Assembly: GCA_027484445.1 (NCBI GenBank)
Contig: JAIXSY010000062.1
Coordinates: forward strand, 1 to 64,000
DNA length: 64,000 nt
Origin: Verrucomicrobiaceae bacterium
GTDB taxonomy: Bacteria > Verrucomicrobiota > Verrucomicrobiia > Verrucomicrobiales > Verrucomicrobiaceae
Direction of reading: 5' to 3'
The notes beneath the pieces are model-generated. The model had not been told where the DNA came from. It saw nothing but the letters and a program-made list of their open reading frames with translations, and made no database searches. The translations under genes were made by a program, and so were the position numbers. Shown in pieces: positions 16,588-24,667 of this stretch; positions within the stretch are counted from its first letter, which is position 1; every line of letters begins with the position of its first letter.

Positions 16588-17559
16588 ATGAAATCCACTG
16601 CCAATCGTCGCCAATTTCTCCAACACATCACCACGGCTGCTCTGGCCTCGGCTCTCGCCGGAACCACTCGAGCCGCTGAAAAGAAGGAACCCTTCAAGAT
16701 CTCTCTGGCAGAGTGGTCGCTGAACAAGCGCATGTTCAAGAAGAGCGGTGCGGAGCCGCTGGACCACCTCGACTTCTGCAAAACGGCACGCAGTTTTGGC
16801 ATTGATGGCGTGGAGTATGTGAACCAGATGTTCTTCGACAAAGCCACGGACGCGGCCTACCTGGGCGAAATGAAAAAGCGCCAGGAGGGTGAAGGGGTGA
16901 CGGGACTGCTGATCATGTGCGACCGCGAAGGCAATCTGGGTGACCCGGATGAAGCGAAGCGCGCCAAGACGATCGAGAATCACTTAAAGTGGCTGGATGC
17001 CGCTGCGACATTGGGGTGTCACAGCATCCGTGTGAATGCTGCGAGCGATGCCAAGCTGAGCTTTGAGGAGCAAATGAAGCTCGCTGCGGATGGGCTGCAT
17101 CGCCTTTGCGTCGAGGCCGACAAGCGCGGTCTCTTTGTCGTCGTGGAAAACCACGGGGGCCTGTCCAGCAATGGTCTTTGGCTGACTGGTGTGATGAAGG
17201 CTGCGGATCACGCACGAGTGGGCATTTTGCCTGACTTCGGCAACTTTTACACCGACCGCAACAAAGGTGAGCTTTACAATCCCTACAAAGGTCTGCGTGA
17301 GTTCATGCCCTGGGTGAAAAAGGCCATGAGCGCCAAGGCCTATGACTGGGACACCGGCGCGGGTGCCTTTTACACCGAAGATCGTCGGGAAGGTCGGGAG
17401 ATGACGCTCGACTACCAGCGCCTGATCGACATCGTCGTGAAAGCTGGCTACAACGGCTACATCGGCATCGAGTATGAAGGCGATAAGCACAGCGAGATGG
17501 AAGGCATCGCGCGCACGAAAAAGGCGCTGGATGAACTGAAGGCACTGCTCTCTGCTTGA
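16588..17559 (+). CDS. Tat-exported sugar phosphate isomerase/epimerase
   Basis: A 323-aa xylose-isomerase-like TIM barrel. It begins with a twin-arginine-type leader (NRRQFLQHITTAALASALAG) and the body contains FGIDGVEYVNQMFFD, FVVVENHGGLSSNG, ILPDFGNFY and GYNGYIGIEYEGD, where the Glu, Asp and Glu residues would bind the metal. Exported barrels of this kind are common in planctomycetes and verrucomicrobia and are often linked to sugar catabolism. The exact substrate is unknown. It ends just before a strong hairpin. Confidence 0.85.
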   Translation: MKSTANRRQFLQHITTAALASALAGTTRAAEKKEPFKISLAEWSLNKRMFKKSGAEPLDHLDFCKTARSFGIDGVEYVNQMFFDKATDAAYLGEMKKRQEGEGVTGLLIMCDREGNLGDPDEAKRAKTIENHLKWLDAAATLGCHSIRVNAASDAKLSFEEQMKLAADGLHRLCVEADKRGLFVVVENHGGLSSNGLWLTGVMKAADHARVGILPDFGNFYTDRNKGELYNPYKGLREFMPWVKKAMSAKAYDWDTGAGAFYTEDRREGREMTLDYQRLIDIVVKAGYNGYIGIEYEGDKHSEMEGIARTKKALDELKALLSA

Positions 17560-17586
17560 TGCCATCGCTTTGGATCGATCTGAAAC

Positions 17587-17620
17587 CAATCAGGGGCGGC
17601 TGTGAGGCCGCCCCTGATTG
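17587..17620. terminator. Hairpin between convergent isomerase gene and ilvD
   Basis: A 14-bp perfect stem, CAATCAGGGGCGGC with GCCGCCCCTGATTG, closes the six-base loop TGTGAG. No long T-tract follows on either strand, so this is a hairpin terminator of uncertain efficiency. Its position between two convergent genes fits a shared termination site. Confidence 0.65.
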
Positions 17621-17654
17621 CTTGAGGTAAGATGAGATTGGGCGGATTGAACGA

Positions 17655-19391
17655 TCACAGCTCCTTGTCCGTCACGGCACCTTCGCTGGCACTCGCGCAG
17701 AGTTTGGCAAACTTCGCCAGCACACCGCGGGTGTAGCGAGGCTTGGGTTGCTTCCAGGCCTTGAGGCGTGCTTTCAGCTCCTTGTCAGGGATGCCCAGGG
17801 TGATTTGGCGCTTCTCGGCATCAATCGTGATCGGATCGCCATTCTTGATGACTGCGATCGGACCGCCGACAAAGGCCTCTGGCGTGACGTGTCCGACGAC
17901 GAAGCCGTGGCTGCCTCCGCTGAAGCGACCATCGGTGATCAGCGCTACGTCTTTGCCCAAACCCTTGCCCATGATCGCAGAGGTGGGGGAAAGCATTTCT
18001 CTCATGCCTGGGCCGCCTTTGGGGCCTTCCATGCGGATGACGATGACGTGACCTTTTTTCACTTTGTCATGCAGGATGGCATCGAGCGCTTTCTCTTCGC
18101 TGTCGAAGACGATGGCCTTGCCGGTGAAGCTCAGGCCTTCTTTGCCGCTGATCTTCCCCACGGCTCCTTCGGGGCAGAGATTGCCACGGAAGACGACGAG
18201 GTGACTGTCTTTTTTGATCGGATTGGAAAGCGGGCGGATGATGGTCTGATCCTTTGGATAAACGATCTTCGAGTTCTTCAGGTTCTGCTTCATCGTCTTG
18301 CCGGTCACGGTCAAGCAGTCACCATGCATGAGGCCTTCTTCGACGAGGATGCGCATGAGCGGAACGGTGCCACCGATGCGGACGAGGTCGTTCATGAAGT
18401 ATTTGCCACTTGGCTTCAGATCCCCCAGCACCGGAGTCTTTTTGCCAATGCGGACGAAGTCGTCGATGCCCAGCTTCACGCCTGCGGCATGGGCGATGGC
18501 GATGAGGTGGAGCACGGCGTTTGTGCTGCCACCAAGGGCGATGATCAAGGTGATGGCGTTTTCAAAGGCCTCCTTCGTCATGATGTCACGCGGCGTGATG
18601 CCGAGCTTGATCATGTTCATCACAGCGGCTCCCGCATCGAAGCAGTCGATGAGTTTCTCGCTGCTGATTGCCGCCTGCGCGCCAGAGTTGGGCAAGCTCA
18701 TGCCCATGGCTTCAATGGCGCTGGCCATGGTATTCGCGGTGTACATGCCGCCGCAGGAGCCTTCACCGGGAATGGAATGCTCTTCGATGTCTTCGAGTTC
18801 CTTGTCGTCAATTTGGCTGTTCGCGTGTTTGCCCACCGCTTCGAAGACGGTGACGATGTCAGCGTCCTTTTTGTCAGGGCCGACGCAGCCTGGCAGGATG
18901 GTGCCGCCGTAAACAAAAACAGCAGGGCGGTTCATGCGTGCCATGGCGATCATGCAGCCAGGCATGTTTTTGTCACAGCCACCGATGGCCACGTAGCCAT
19001 CGAAGCCTTCGCAGCCGACCACGGTTTCGATGGAGTCCGCGATGACCTCACGAGACACCAGGGAGTACTTCATGCCTTCGGTCCCCATGGAGATGCCATC
19101 GGAGATGGTGATGGTGTTGAAGATCACGCTCTTGCCACCGGCGGCATCCACGCCCTTCGCGGCTTCTTTGGCCAGACGGTCGATGTGCATGTTGCAGGGC
19201 GTGACCATGCTCCAGGTGCTGGCGATGCCGATCTGGGATTTCTGGAAGTCTTCCCGCTTGAAGCCGACGGCGTGCAGCATGGCGCGGCTTGCAGCGCGCT
19301 CCACGCCATCGACGATGATAGCGCTGTGTTTGCGGTGGAGGGATTCGGGTTTTTTGGAAGCAGCTTTTTTGGCCATGGGATGAGTGTTCAT
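17655..19391 (-). CDS. ilvD: Dihydroxy-acid dehydratase
   Basis: IlvD dehydrates 2,3-dihydroxy-acids in isoleucine, valine and pantothenate synthesis and carries an Fe-S cluster. Motifs include CDKNMPGCMIAMARMNRPA at about residue 145, PGEGSCGGMYTANTMA with another cluster Cys, IALGGSTNAVLHLIAIA, and the C-terminal TDGRFSGGSHGFVVGHVTPEA. At 578 aa the size is normal. The start MNTHPMAKKAASKK at 19391 is used; the second Met at 19376 is equally possible. The Lys-rich N-terminus is not conserved family sequence. Confidence 0.95.
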   Translation of the reverse strand: MNTHPMAKKAASKKPESLHRKHSAIIVDGVERAASRAMLHAVGFKREDFQKSQIGIASTWSMVTPCNMHIDRLAKEAAKGVDAAGGKSVIFNTITISDGISMGTEGMKYSLVSREVIADSIETVVGCEGFDGYVAIGGCDKNMPGCMIAMARMNRPAVFVYGGTILPGCVGPDKKDADIVTVFEAVGKHANSQIDDKELEDIEEHSIPGEGSCGGMYTANTMASAIEAMGMSLPNSGAQAAISSEKLIDCFDAGAAVMNMIKLGITPRDIMTKEAFENAITLIIALGGSTNAVLHLIAIAHAAGVKLGIDDFVRIGKKTPVLGDLKPSGKYFMNDLVRIGGTVPLMRILVEEGLMHGDCLTVTGKTMKQNLKNSKIVYPKDQTIIRPLSNPIKKDSHLVVFRGNLCPEGAVGKISGKEGLSFTGKAIVFDSEEKALDAILHDKVKKGHVIVIRMEGPKGGPGMREMLSPTSAIMGKGLGKDVALITDGRFSGGSHGFVVGHVTPEAFVGGPIAVIKNGDPITIDAEKRQITLGIPDKELKARLKAWKQPKPRYTRGVLAKFAKLCASASEGAVTDKEL

Positions 19392-19498
19392 CCTGCCAGC
19401 CGCCCTGGCGGGAAGCAAGCAGGAGTGCGTGCCTAGAGCTGAAGAATCGAGCCCGCTAAGGCGCGTCCAAGGTTCAGGAAAGGGTGTGAGATTTCACC

Positions 19499-19530
19499 AA
19501 AAAGCGGGGTCGAGCCTGAGCCCGCCCCGC
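19499..19530 (-). terminator. Intrinsic terminator of tig
   Basis: On the minus strand GCGGGG (19530-19525) pairs with CCCCGC (19509-19504) and is followed at once by TTTTT (19503-19499). It lies about 27 bases behind the tig stop codon. Confidence 0.8.
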
Positions 19531-19556
19531 TGATCGGAGGAATGGGAGGGATGTGC

Positions 19557-20915
19557 TTACTCGGCAGCTGCGGGGTGCGCATCACACTGCTCGGGCTCGG
19601 GGGCGGTCTCTTCGACCTGGGCGTTGTCCTTCAGGAATTGGAGGGCATTTTCCAGCATCAGGTCTTCGCGGACGCCATCCACGATGCCATTTTTCTGCGC
19701 TTCTTGCAGGAATTTTTTCACGGGCTTCTTCTGGCGTGCGGCGATGTTGGCCAGGGCCATCATGAGCTGCTGGTCGTTGACGGTGATGCCTTCTTTCTTC
19801 GCCACTTCACCGAGCATGAAGCTGACCTTCACGCTGTTGCGCGCCTGTTGGGTGGCGCTGCTCAGGATTTCGTCCTGCTGCTTGATGAGTTCTTCCTGTG
19901 GCACGCCCTGCTGGAGCGCACGCATGGCGATGTCATTCGTGCGGCGCTGGGCTTCCCGGTTCACGACTTCCTGGGGCAGATCAAACTCTAGCTTTTCCAG
20001 GATGTGAGCGATCACTTGGTTGGCCTTGGCGGTTTCGCGGTTCTGCTCCTTGCGGCGGCGGATGGCTTCCTTCACTTCGGCGCGCAGGGTTTCTTCGGTC
20101 ATTTCATCACCTCCGACTTTCTTGATGAAGTCAGCGTCCAGGGCAGGCACGACCTTGTTTTTCACCCCTTTGCACTGGGCGGTTAGGGTCAGGGTCTTGC
20201 CGCGGAGGGGTTCAAAGGCAAAGTCTTCACCGAGGGTGATGGGAAGCTGGCGCTCTTCTCCCTGAGCGATCCCCACGAGACCCGCGTAGAAGCCAGGAAG
20301 AAAGTTCTCTTCAGCATCCAGGAGGAACCAGTTTTCTTCGATGCTCTGGAGGTGCTTCGGAGCCTCGGGCATGGCTTCGGCCAGCGGTTGTCCGTCCAGG
20401 CTTCCCGTGCAGCTGAGCACGACGACGTCACCGAACCCAGCCGCGCGTTCTACGTCTTCAAAGTTAGCGTAGCGCTCGCGCAGGTGTAGCAGATCGTGGT
20501 CGATGTCAGCATCGGTCACTTCCACGCGGGGCAGCTTCACGGGGATGCCCTTGTACTCTGGCAGTTCAAACTTGGGAGCTAGGCTCAGCTCGGCGCTGAA
20601 GGAGAAGCTCTGGTCCGTGTCATGCGTCATGCGGTCGTTCACGCCCAGCACGTTCAGGACTTCTAGGCCTTCACGCTTCACGGCCTCACGCAGGCCTTCA
20701 TTGATCAGTTGGCGCTCCAGATCGGACTGAATGTCAGCCCCGAAGCGCTTTTCGACCGCAGAGGCTGGCACCTTCCCAGGGCGGAAGCCGGGCAGGCGGA
20801 CATTCTGGGCATAGTAGGCCACGATGCTTTTGCGCTGCTTGGTGACTTCCTCCCCTGGCACGCGGATGTGGGCAATGGCTCGGCAGTTGGGCTGATGTTC
20901 GACGTTGATGTTCAT
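19557..20915 (-). CDS. tig: Trigger factor (ribosome-associated chaperone/PPIase)
   Basis: Trigger factor binds the ribosome exit tunnel and helps nascent chains fold. The ribosome-binding signature is VRLPGFRPGKVPASAVEKRFG near residue 40. The FKBP-like PPIase domain follows (AAGFGDVVVLSCTGSLDGQ) and the helical C-terminal arm includes FMLGEVAKKEGITVNDQQL. At 452 aa the length is typical; the C-terminus ends with an acidic and His-containing tail. Good terminator downstream. Confidence 0.93.
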   Translation of the reverse strand: MNINVEHQPNCRAIAHIRVPGEEVTKQRKSIVAYYAQNVRLPGFRPGKVPASAVEKRFGADIQSDLERQLINEGLREAVKREGLEVLNVLGVNDRMTHDTDQSFSFSAELSLAPKFELPEYKGIPVKLPRVEVTDADIDHDLLHLRERYANFEDVERAAGFGDVVVLSCTGSLDGQPLAEAMPEAPKHLQSIEENWFLLDAEENFLPGFYAGLVGIAQGEERQLPITLGEDFAFEPLRGKTLTLTAQCKGVKNKVVPALDADFIKKVGGDEMTEETLRAEVKEAIRRRKEQNRETAKANQVIAHILEKLEFDLPQEVVNREAQRRTNDIAMRALQQGVPQEELIKQQDEILSSATQQARNSVKVSFMLGEVAKKEGITVNDQQLMMALANIAARQKKPVKKFLQEAQKNGIVDGVREDLMLENALQFLKDNAQVEETAPEPEQCDAHPAAAE

Positions 20916-21062
20916 GCGGAAAACAGGGGCGATGAGTGGGGCAGGCGGGGGATTCTCTTTCGCGGGCCACAGTCACGTGCCGGAAAAAAGGGCGCGCAGG
21001 CTAGGCGACTTTGCCGGTTTGGCAAGGGCGGGGTGAGTTTCCCCTGCGGCCGGATTTTTACT

Positions 21063-21100
21063 AAAAAGCAGACGGCCCCGAGGTCTGCACCTCAGGGCCG
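21063..21100 (-). terminator. Intrinsic terminator of mdh
   Basis: On the minus strand CGGCCC-T-GAGGT (21100 downward) pairs with ACCTC-G-GGGCCG around a four-base loop, with one mismatch, followed by TCTGC and TTTTT at 21067-21063. It stands 36 bases behind the mdh stop. Confidence 0.75.
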
Positions 21101-21135
21101 CTGACAGAAGGGGCTAGCAAGGCCGTGGAGGTGGA

Positions 21136-22131
21136 TCAGATCAGACCCAGCTCCTTCACGGCGGCGCGTTCTTCCTTCAGTTCGTCTTCCGTCGCCTTGA
21201 TTTTCTCTTGGCTAAACTCGTTCACGGGCACGCCCTGCACGATCTCCCACTGGCTGCCGTTCGTGCGGATGGGGAAAGAGAACATCAGACCTTTTTCGAT
21301 GCCGTAGCTGCCATCGCTGCAGACGGCGACACTGGTCCAGTCTCCTGCGGGCGTGGGGCTGGTCAGGCTGCGCACGGTATCGCAGGCGGCATTGGCAGCG
21401 GAGGCGGCGCTGGACAGGCCACGAGCTGCGATGATGGCGGCTCCGCGCTGTTGCACGGTTTTGATGAAGTCACCCTTCAACCAGTCATGGTCGCTGATGA
21501 CGTCAGTGGCGGCTTTGCCGTCGATCTTGGCATTGAAGAAGTCAGGATACTGGGTGGCGCTGTGGTTGCCCCAGATGGCCAGATTGCTCACGCTGCTGGC
21601 CAGCACGCCAGCCTTCGTGGCGAGCTGACTCTTGGCGCGGTTTTCATCCAGGCGGGTCATCGCGAACCAGCGGTCGGTGGGGATGCTCTTCGCGCTGTTC
21701 ATGGCGATGAGGCAGTTCGTGTTGCAGGGATTCCCCACGACTAGCACGCGCACGTCGCTGGCGGCATTTTTCTCGATCGCCTGGCCTTGGCCGGTGAAGA
21801 TCTTGCCGTTGATGCTCAGCAGGTCCTTGCGCTCCATGCCGGCCTTGCGCGGAACGGAACCGACGAGGATGGCCCAGTTGGTGCCGGAGAATCCTTCGTT
21901 GATGTCCGAGGTGGCGGTGATGCCGTGCAGCAGGGGAAAAGCGCAGTCATCCAGCTCCATGCACACTCCACGCAGGCCATTCATGGCTTTCTCGTCGGGG
22001 ATTTCGATCAGGCGCAGCTTCACGGGCTGATCAGGGCCAAAGAGGGCACCGGACGCGATGCGGAAGAGGAGGGAGTAACCGATCTGTCCGGCGGCTCCTG
22101 TGACTGAGACGGTGATGGGGGCTTTGCTCAT
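21136..22131 (-). CDS. mdh: Malate dehydrogenase
   Basis: MDH interconverts malate and oxaloacetate with NAD in the TCA cycle. VSVTGAAGQIGYSLLFRIA is the NAD-binding loop; SVPRKAGMERKDLL carries substrate Arg residues; VVGNPCNTNCLIAM, MTRLDENRAKSQLA and IWGNHSATQYPDF contain the catalytic Asp/Arg and His. This is the cytosolic/Thermus-type MDH. At 331 aa it is normal. The start MSKAPITVSV at 22131 is chosen; an 18-residue extension upstream lacks family similarity. Confidence 0.95.
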   Translation of the reverse strand: MSKAPITVSVTGAAGQIGYSLLFRIASGALFGPDQPVKLRLIEIPDEKAMNGLRGVCMELDDCAFPLLHGITATSDINEGFSGTNWAILVGSVPRKAGMERKDLLSINGKIFTGQGQAIEKNAASDVRVLVVGNPCNTNCLIAMNSAKSIPTDRWFAMTRLDENRAKSQLATKAGVLASSVSNLAIWGNHSATQYPDFFNAKIDGKAATDVISDHDWLKGDFIKTVQQRGAAIIAARGLSSAASAANAACDTVRSLTSPTPAGDWTSVAVCSDGSYGIEKGLMFSFPIRTNGSQWEIVQGVPVNEFSQEKIKATEDELKEERAAVKELGLI

Positions 22132-22367
22132 GGTGGGGATGGGGGAAGGGAGCGCGGACGATTCGCAGGCACTGCCTGGCAGCAAGGAGAAAGTCGGCGC
22201 GTCTGGTGCGCTACGTCTGATTCTGGAAGAAAAGTGTGCGCAAGATGTGACCAGCCGCGCACAATCCTTGCAAGACCCTAGCGCAGCGGCACGGTTAGAT
22301 GTGCGCCCAGACTCCTGGCCGGGCTTCCTTTCCTCCTTCGTTTTCGTTTTTCTGCACCCACTGCTTT

Positions 22368-24149
22368 ATGTCCACGGTCGCTGTCCGCTCTGCCACTCTT
22401 CCCCCGCCGATTCCTGGCCTGACACGCCGTGTCCGCCCGCCGAAGAAAAACATCCCGCAGACAAAGCCGGACCGGGACTATGTGCTGAAAAGTGTGCGCG
22501 AATACATGGAGCAGCATCGCCTCGTGCCGCCGGTGCCGTTGGATGAGCTGCAGACACACACGGAGAAAATCCTCGCCATCTACGGCATCGAAAAGGCCTA
22601 CCGCGACTACACCGGCGTGCTGCTGGCAAATGAGACCTGGCGTGAATCGCTAGCCTCGGTGCCCTTTGAGAAAAGGCTGCTGCTGATGCCAAAATGCCTG
22701 CGGGTCGAAAGCAAATGCCCGGCACCTTTTGATGAATTCGGCCTGCTGTGCAAGCAGTGCGGACTCTGCTCCATCCAGGACTTTCAAAATGAGGCTGAAA
22801 AGCTGGGCTATGCAGTGCTGGTGGCGGAAGGCAGTGCCATCGTCATGTCTTTGATCCAGACAGGGAAAATCGAGGCCATCGTGGGCATCTCTTGCCTGTC
22901 TGTGCTGGAGCGCACCTTCCCCTACGTCGAGGCGGCAGCCATCCCTGCCGTGGCCGTGCCGCTGCTGCAGGACGACTGCATCGACACCACCGTGGATGTG
23001 GATTGGGTCTGGGACTACATCCACCTGACGAGCGAGGACAAAACTCGCCGCCTCAACCTGACGGCACTGCATGACGAGGTCAAAACCTGGTTTACCCCCG
23101 AAGCGCTGGATGCTCTGCTGGGCAGGCCTACCTGCAAGACAGAGGAGATCGCGCGCGAATGGCTGGCCCGTGCGGGCAAGCGCTGGCGTCCGTTCTTGAC
23201 CATCGCGGCCTACCAAGCCCTGCGCGATGACCCTGAGGCACCGATTTCGGATGACCTGAAGCTAGCCGCCGTCTCGGTGGAGGCTTTCCACAAGGCTTCT
23301 CTGATTCATGACGACATCGAGGACAATGACGCGGAGCGCTATGGTGAGCCGACCCTGCACTCAGAACATGGGGTGGGCGTGGCCCTGAATGTGGGAGATC
23401 TACTGATCGGTGAAGGCTATCGCCTGCTGGCTGAGATGAAATGCGCGAGCCACCTGCGCTCCGAGTGCCTGAAAGTGGCTGCGGAAGGTCAGCGCGAACT
23501 CTGCCGTGGCCAGGGCGCTGAGCTTTTGTGGAACAACCACCCGGTGGCTCTGAATGGTACGCAGGTGCTGGAGATCTTCCGCAGCAAGACCGCCCCGGCC
23601 TTTGAGGTGGCGCTGAAGATCGGTGCCTCGCTGGCGGGTCGCCTGGATGAGACGGCGGATGTGCTGCACACTTACTCTGAGAATCTCGGCATCGCTTATC
23701 AGATCCGTGATGACCTGGATGACCTGGGAGACGACTCAGCAGCTGACAATCAGGTCAGCATTCGCCCCAGCATCATCCTCGCGCTGCTGCGTGAGCGCGG
23801 CAAAGACGGCGTGAAAGAGATCATGGAAGCGCTCTGGAATGGCCAAACGGTGTCCGCTGTGCCCGACAAGCCGACCATCCGAGCCTGGGCCGAGGAAACG
23901 GGGGCCTACGAGAAGGCCAATGTGCTGCTGGAAAGCTACAAAGAGGCCGCGATTCGTTCGCTGGCGGAAGTGGAATTGCCAAACCTGAAGGGTCTGCTCC
24001 GCCGTGTCATCGGCAAGATTTTCAACGAACTGGAGATCAAAGGCTGGTGCCGAGAGATCGAGCAGCAGAACACAGCAGCGACGGAGGCACGGCGTCAGGA
24101 AGCGGCGAAGGAGGCGGAGCACCTCGTGCCGCAGCCCAAGGTGGCATAA
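22368..24149 (+). CDS. DUF116-polyprenyl synthetase fusion
   Basis: A 593-aa two-part protein. Residues about 60-225 match DUF116: CLRVESKCPAPFDEFGLLCKQ followed by CGLCSIQDFQNEAEKLG, SIVMS-like AEGSAIVMSLIQTGK, and AIVGISCLSVLERTFPY, with four or more likely metal-binding cysteines. Residues about 260-560 are an isoprenyl diphosphate synthase: AGKRWRPFLTIAAYQAL, the first Asp-rich motif LIHDDIEDND near 313 and the second YQIRDDLDDLGDD near 446. The Gly-Gly-Lys-Arg box reads AGKR here. The enzyme should condense IPP onto an allylic diphosphate. What DUF116 adds is unknown. The start at 22368 is inferred from the absence of coding character upstream. Confidence 0.85.
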   Translation: MSTVAVRSATLPPPIPGLTRRVRPPKKNIPQTKPDRDYVLKSVREYMEQHRLVPPVPLDELQTHTEKILAIYGIEKAYRDYTGVLLANETWRESLASVPFEKRLLLMPKCLRVESKCPAPFDEFGLLCKQCGLCSIQDFQNEAEKLGYAVLVAEGSAIVMSLIQTGKIEAIVGISCLSVLERTFPYVEAAAIPAVAVPLLQDDCIDTTVDVDWVWDYIHLTSEDKTRRLNLTALHDEVKTWFTPEALDALLGRPTCKTEEIAREWLARAGKRWRPFLTIAAYQALRDDPEAPISDDLKLAAVSVEAFHKASLIHDDIEDNDAERYGEPTLHSEHGVGVALNVGDLLIGEGYRLLAEMKCASHLRSECLKVAAEGQRELCRGQGAELLWNNHPVALNGTQVLEIFRSKTAPAFEVALKIGASLAGRLDETADVLHTYSENLGIAYQIRDDLDDLGDDSAADNQVSIRPSIILALLRERGKDGVKEIMEALWNGQTVSAVPDKPTIRAWAEETGAYEKANVLLESYKEAAIRSLAEVELPNLKGLLRRVIGKIFNELEIKGWCREIEQQNTAATEARRQEAAKEAEHLVPQPKVA

Positions 24150-24154
24150 AAAAA

Positions 24155-24182
24155 GCCGCCCGGAGCGTGAGCTCCGGGCGGC
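24155..24182 (-). terminator. Terminator hairpin between fusion gene and Cys-rich lipoprotein
   Basis: A perfect 12-bp stem, GCCGCCCGGAGC with GCTCCGGGCGGC, closes the loop GTGA. On the minus strand the stem is followed by seven T (24154-24148), so it is a good terminator for the small lipoprotein genes; for the plus-strand gene ending at 24149 only the stem is present. Confidence 0.8.
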
Positions 24183-24205
24183 GTGGGCATGAGCTTTAGC
24201 TCAAA

Positions 24206-24361
24206 TCAGTGTTTGTGGCCGCTCTTGCAGCAGGCGGTGCTTTTGCTGCAGCATTCCGCTGCGGGCTTAGCATCGCAAGAAGAGCACTCTTTCTTCGTCG
24301 AGCAGCAGGAGGCAAGGAAGAGAGAGGCGGAAGCCAGCGTGACGGTGAGGATACGGATCAT
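24206..24361 (-). CDS. Tiny Cys-rich lipoprotein
   Basis: A 51-aa protein. Residues 1-18 form a signal peptide and LASC at 16-19 is a lipobox, so Cys19 is probably lipidated. The mature part has seven further Cys (20, 26, 29, 37, 38, 44, 45) and ends CCKSGHKH. Such a Cys/His-rich peptide may bind metal ions or scavenge oxidants. ATG at 24361 follows CACT, as does the start of the neighbouring lipoprotein. I do not recognise a family. Confidence 0.65.
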   Translation of the reverse strand: MIRILTVTLASASLFLASCCSTKKECSSCDAKPAAECCSKSTACCKSGHKH

Positions 24362-24420
24362 AGTGTCGAGAGTCGGTTGGGAACGCTGCAACTACGAAGC
24401 CAGGCCTTCAGGCCGTCAGC

Positions 24421-24531
24421 TTACTTGGTGGCCTGAACTGGAGCAGGAGGCGGGGGTGGTGGCTTGGAGGCGCAGGAGACAAGGCCGCCAGCGATGACCG
24501 AAGCCGCAAGGGCGAGGAGGGCGTATTTCAT
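24421..24531 (-). CDS. 36-aa Pro-rich lipoprotein
   Basis: Very small predicted lipoprotein. Residues 1-19 are a signal peptide and LVSC at 17-20 is a lipobox. The mature peptide is ASKPPPPPPAPVQATK after the Cys. It resembles entericidin-type short lipoproteins in size, not in sequence. It lies 59 bases upstream of the Cys-rich lipoprotein gene on the same strand and behind the pseudokinase gene. Longer in-frame openings upstream look non-coding. Confidence 0.55.
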   Translation of the reverse strand: MKYALLALAASVIAGGLVSCASKPPPPPPAPVQATK

Positions 24532-24667
24532 AGTGTGGTGTTCGTTGTGTTTGTTGTTGTTCACACGGCCCATTGAGGGAGCGCATGGAATTGGCGAGAA
24601 GTAACAACCCTCAGGAGTTTTGCAAACGGGTAAAACACCGGAGATGATGAAACCTACAGGAAATTTC

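Noticed and set aside
17748..19436. 562-aa reading frame opposite ilvD
   Set aside because: Antisense of ilvD; Asp/His/Ala-rich shadow composition and no similarity to any family.
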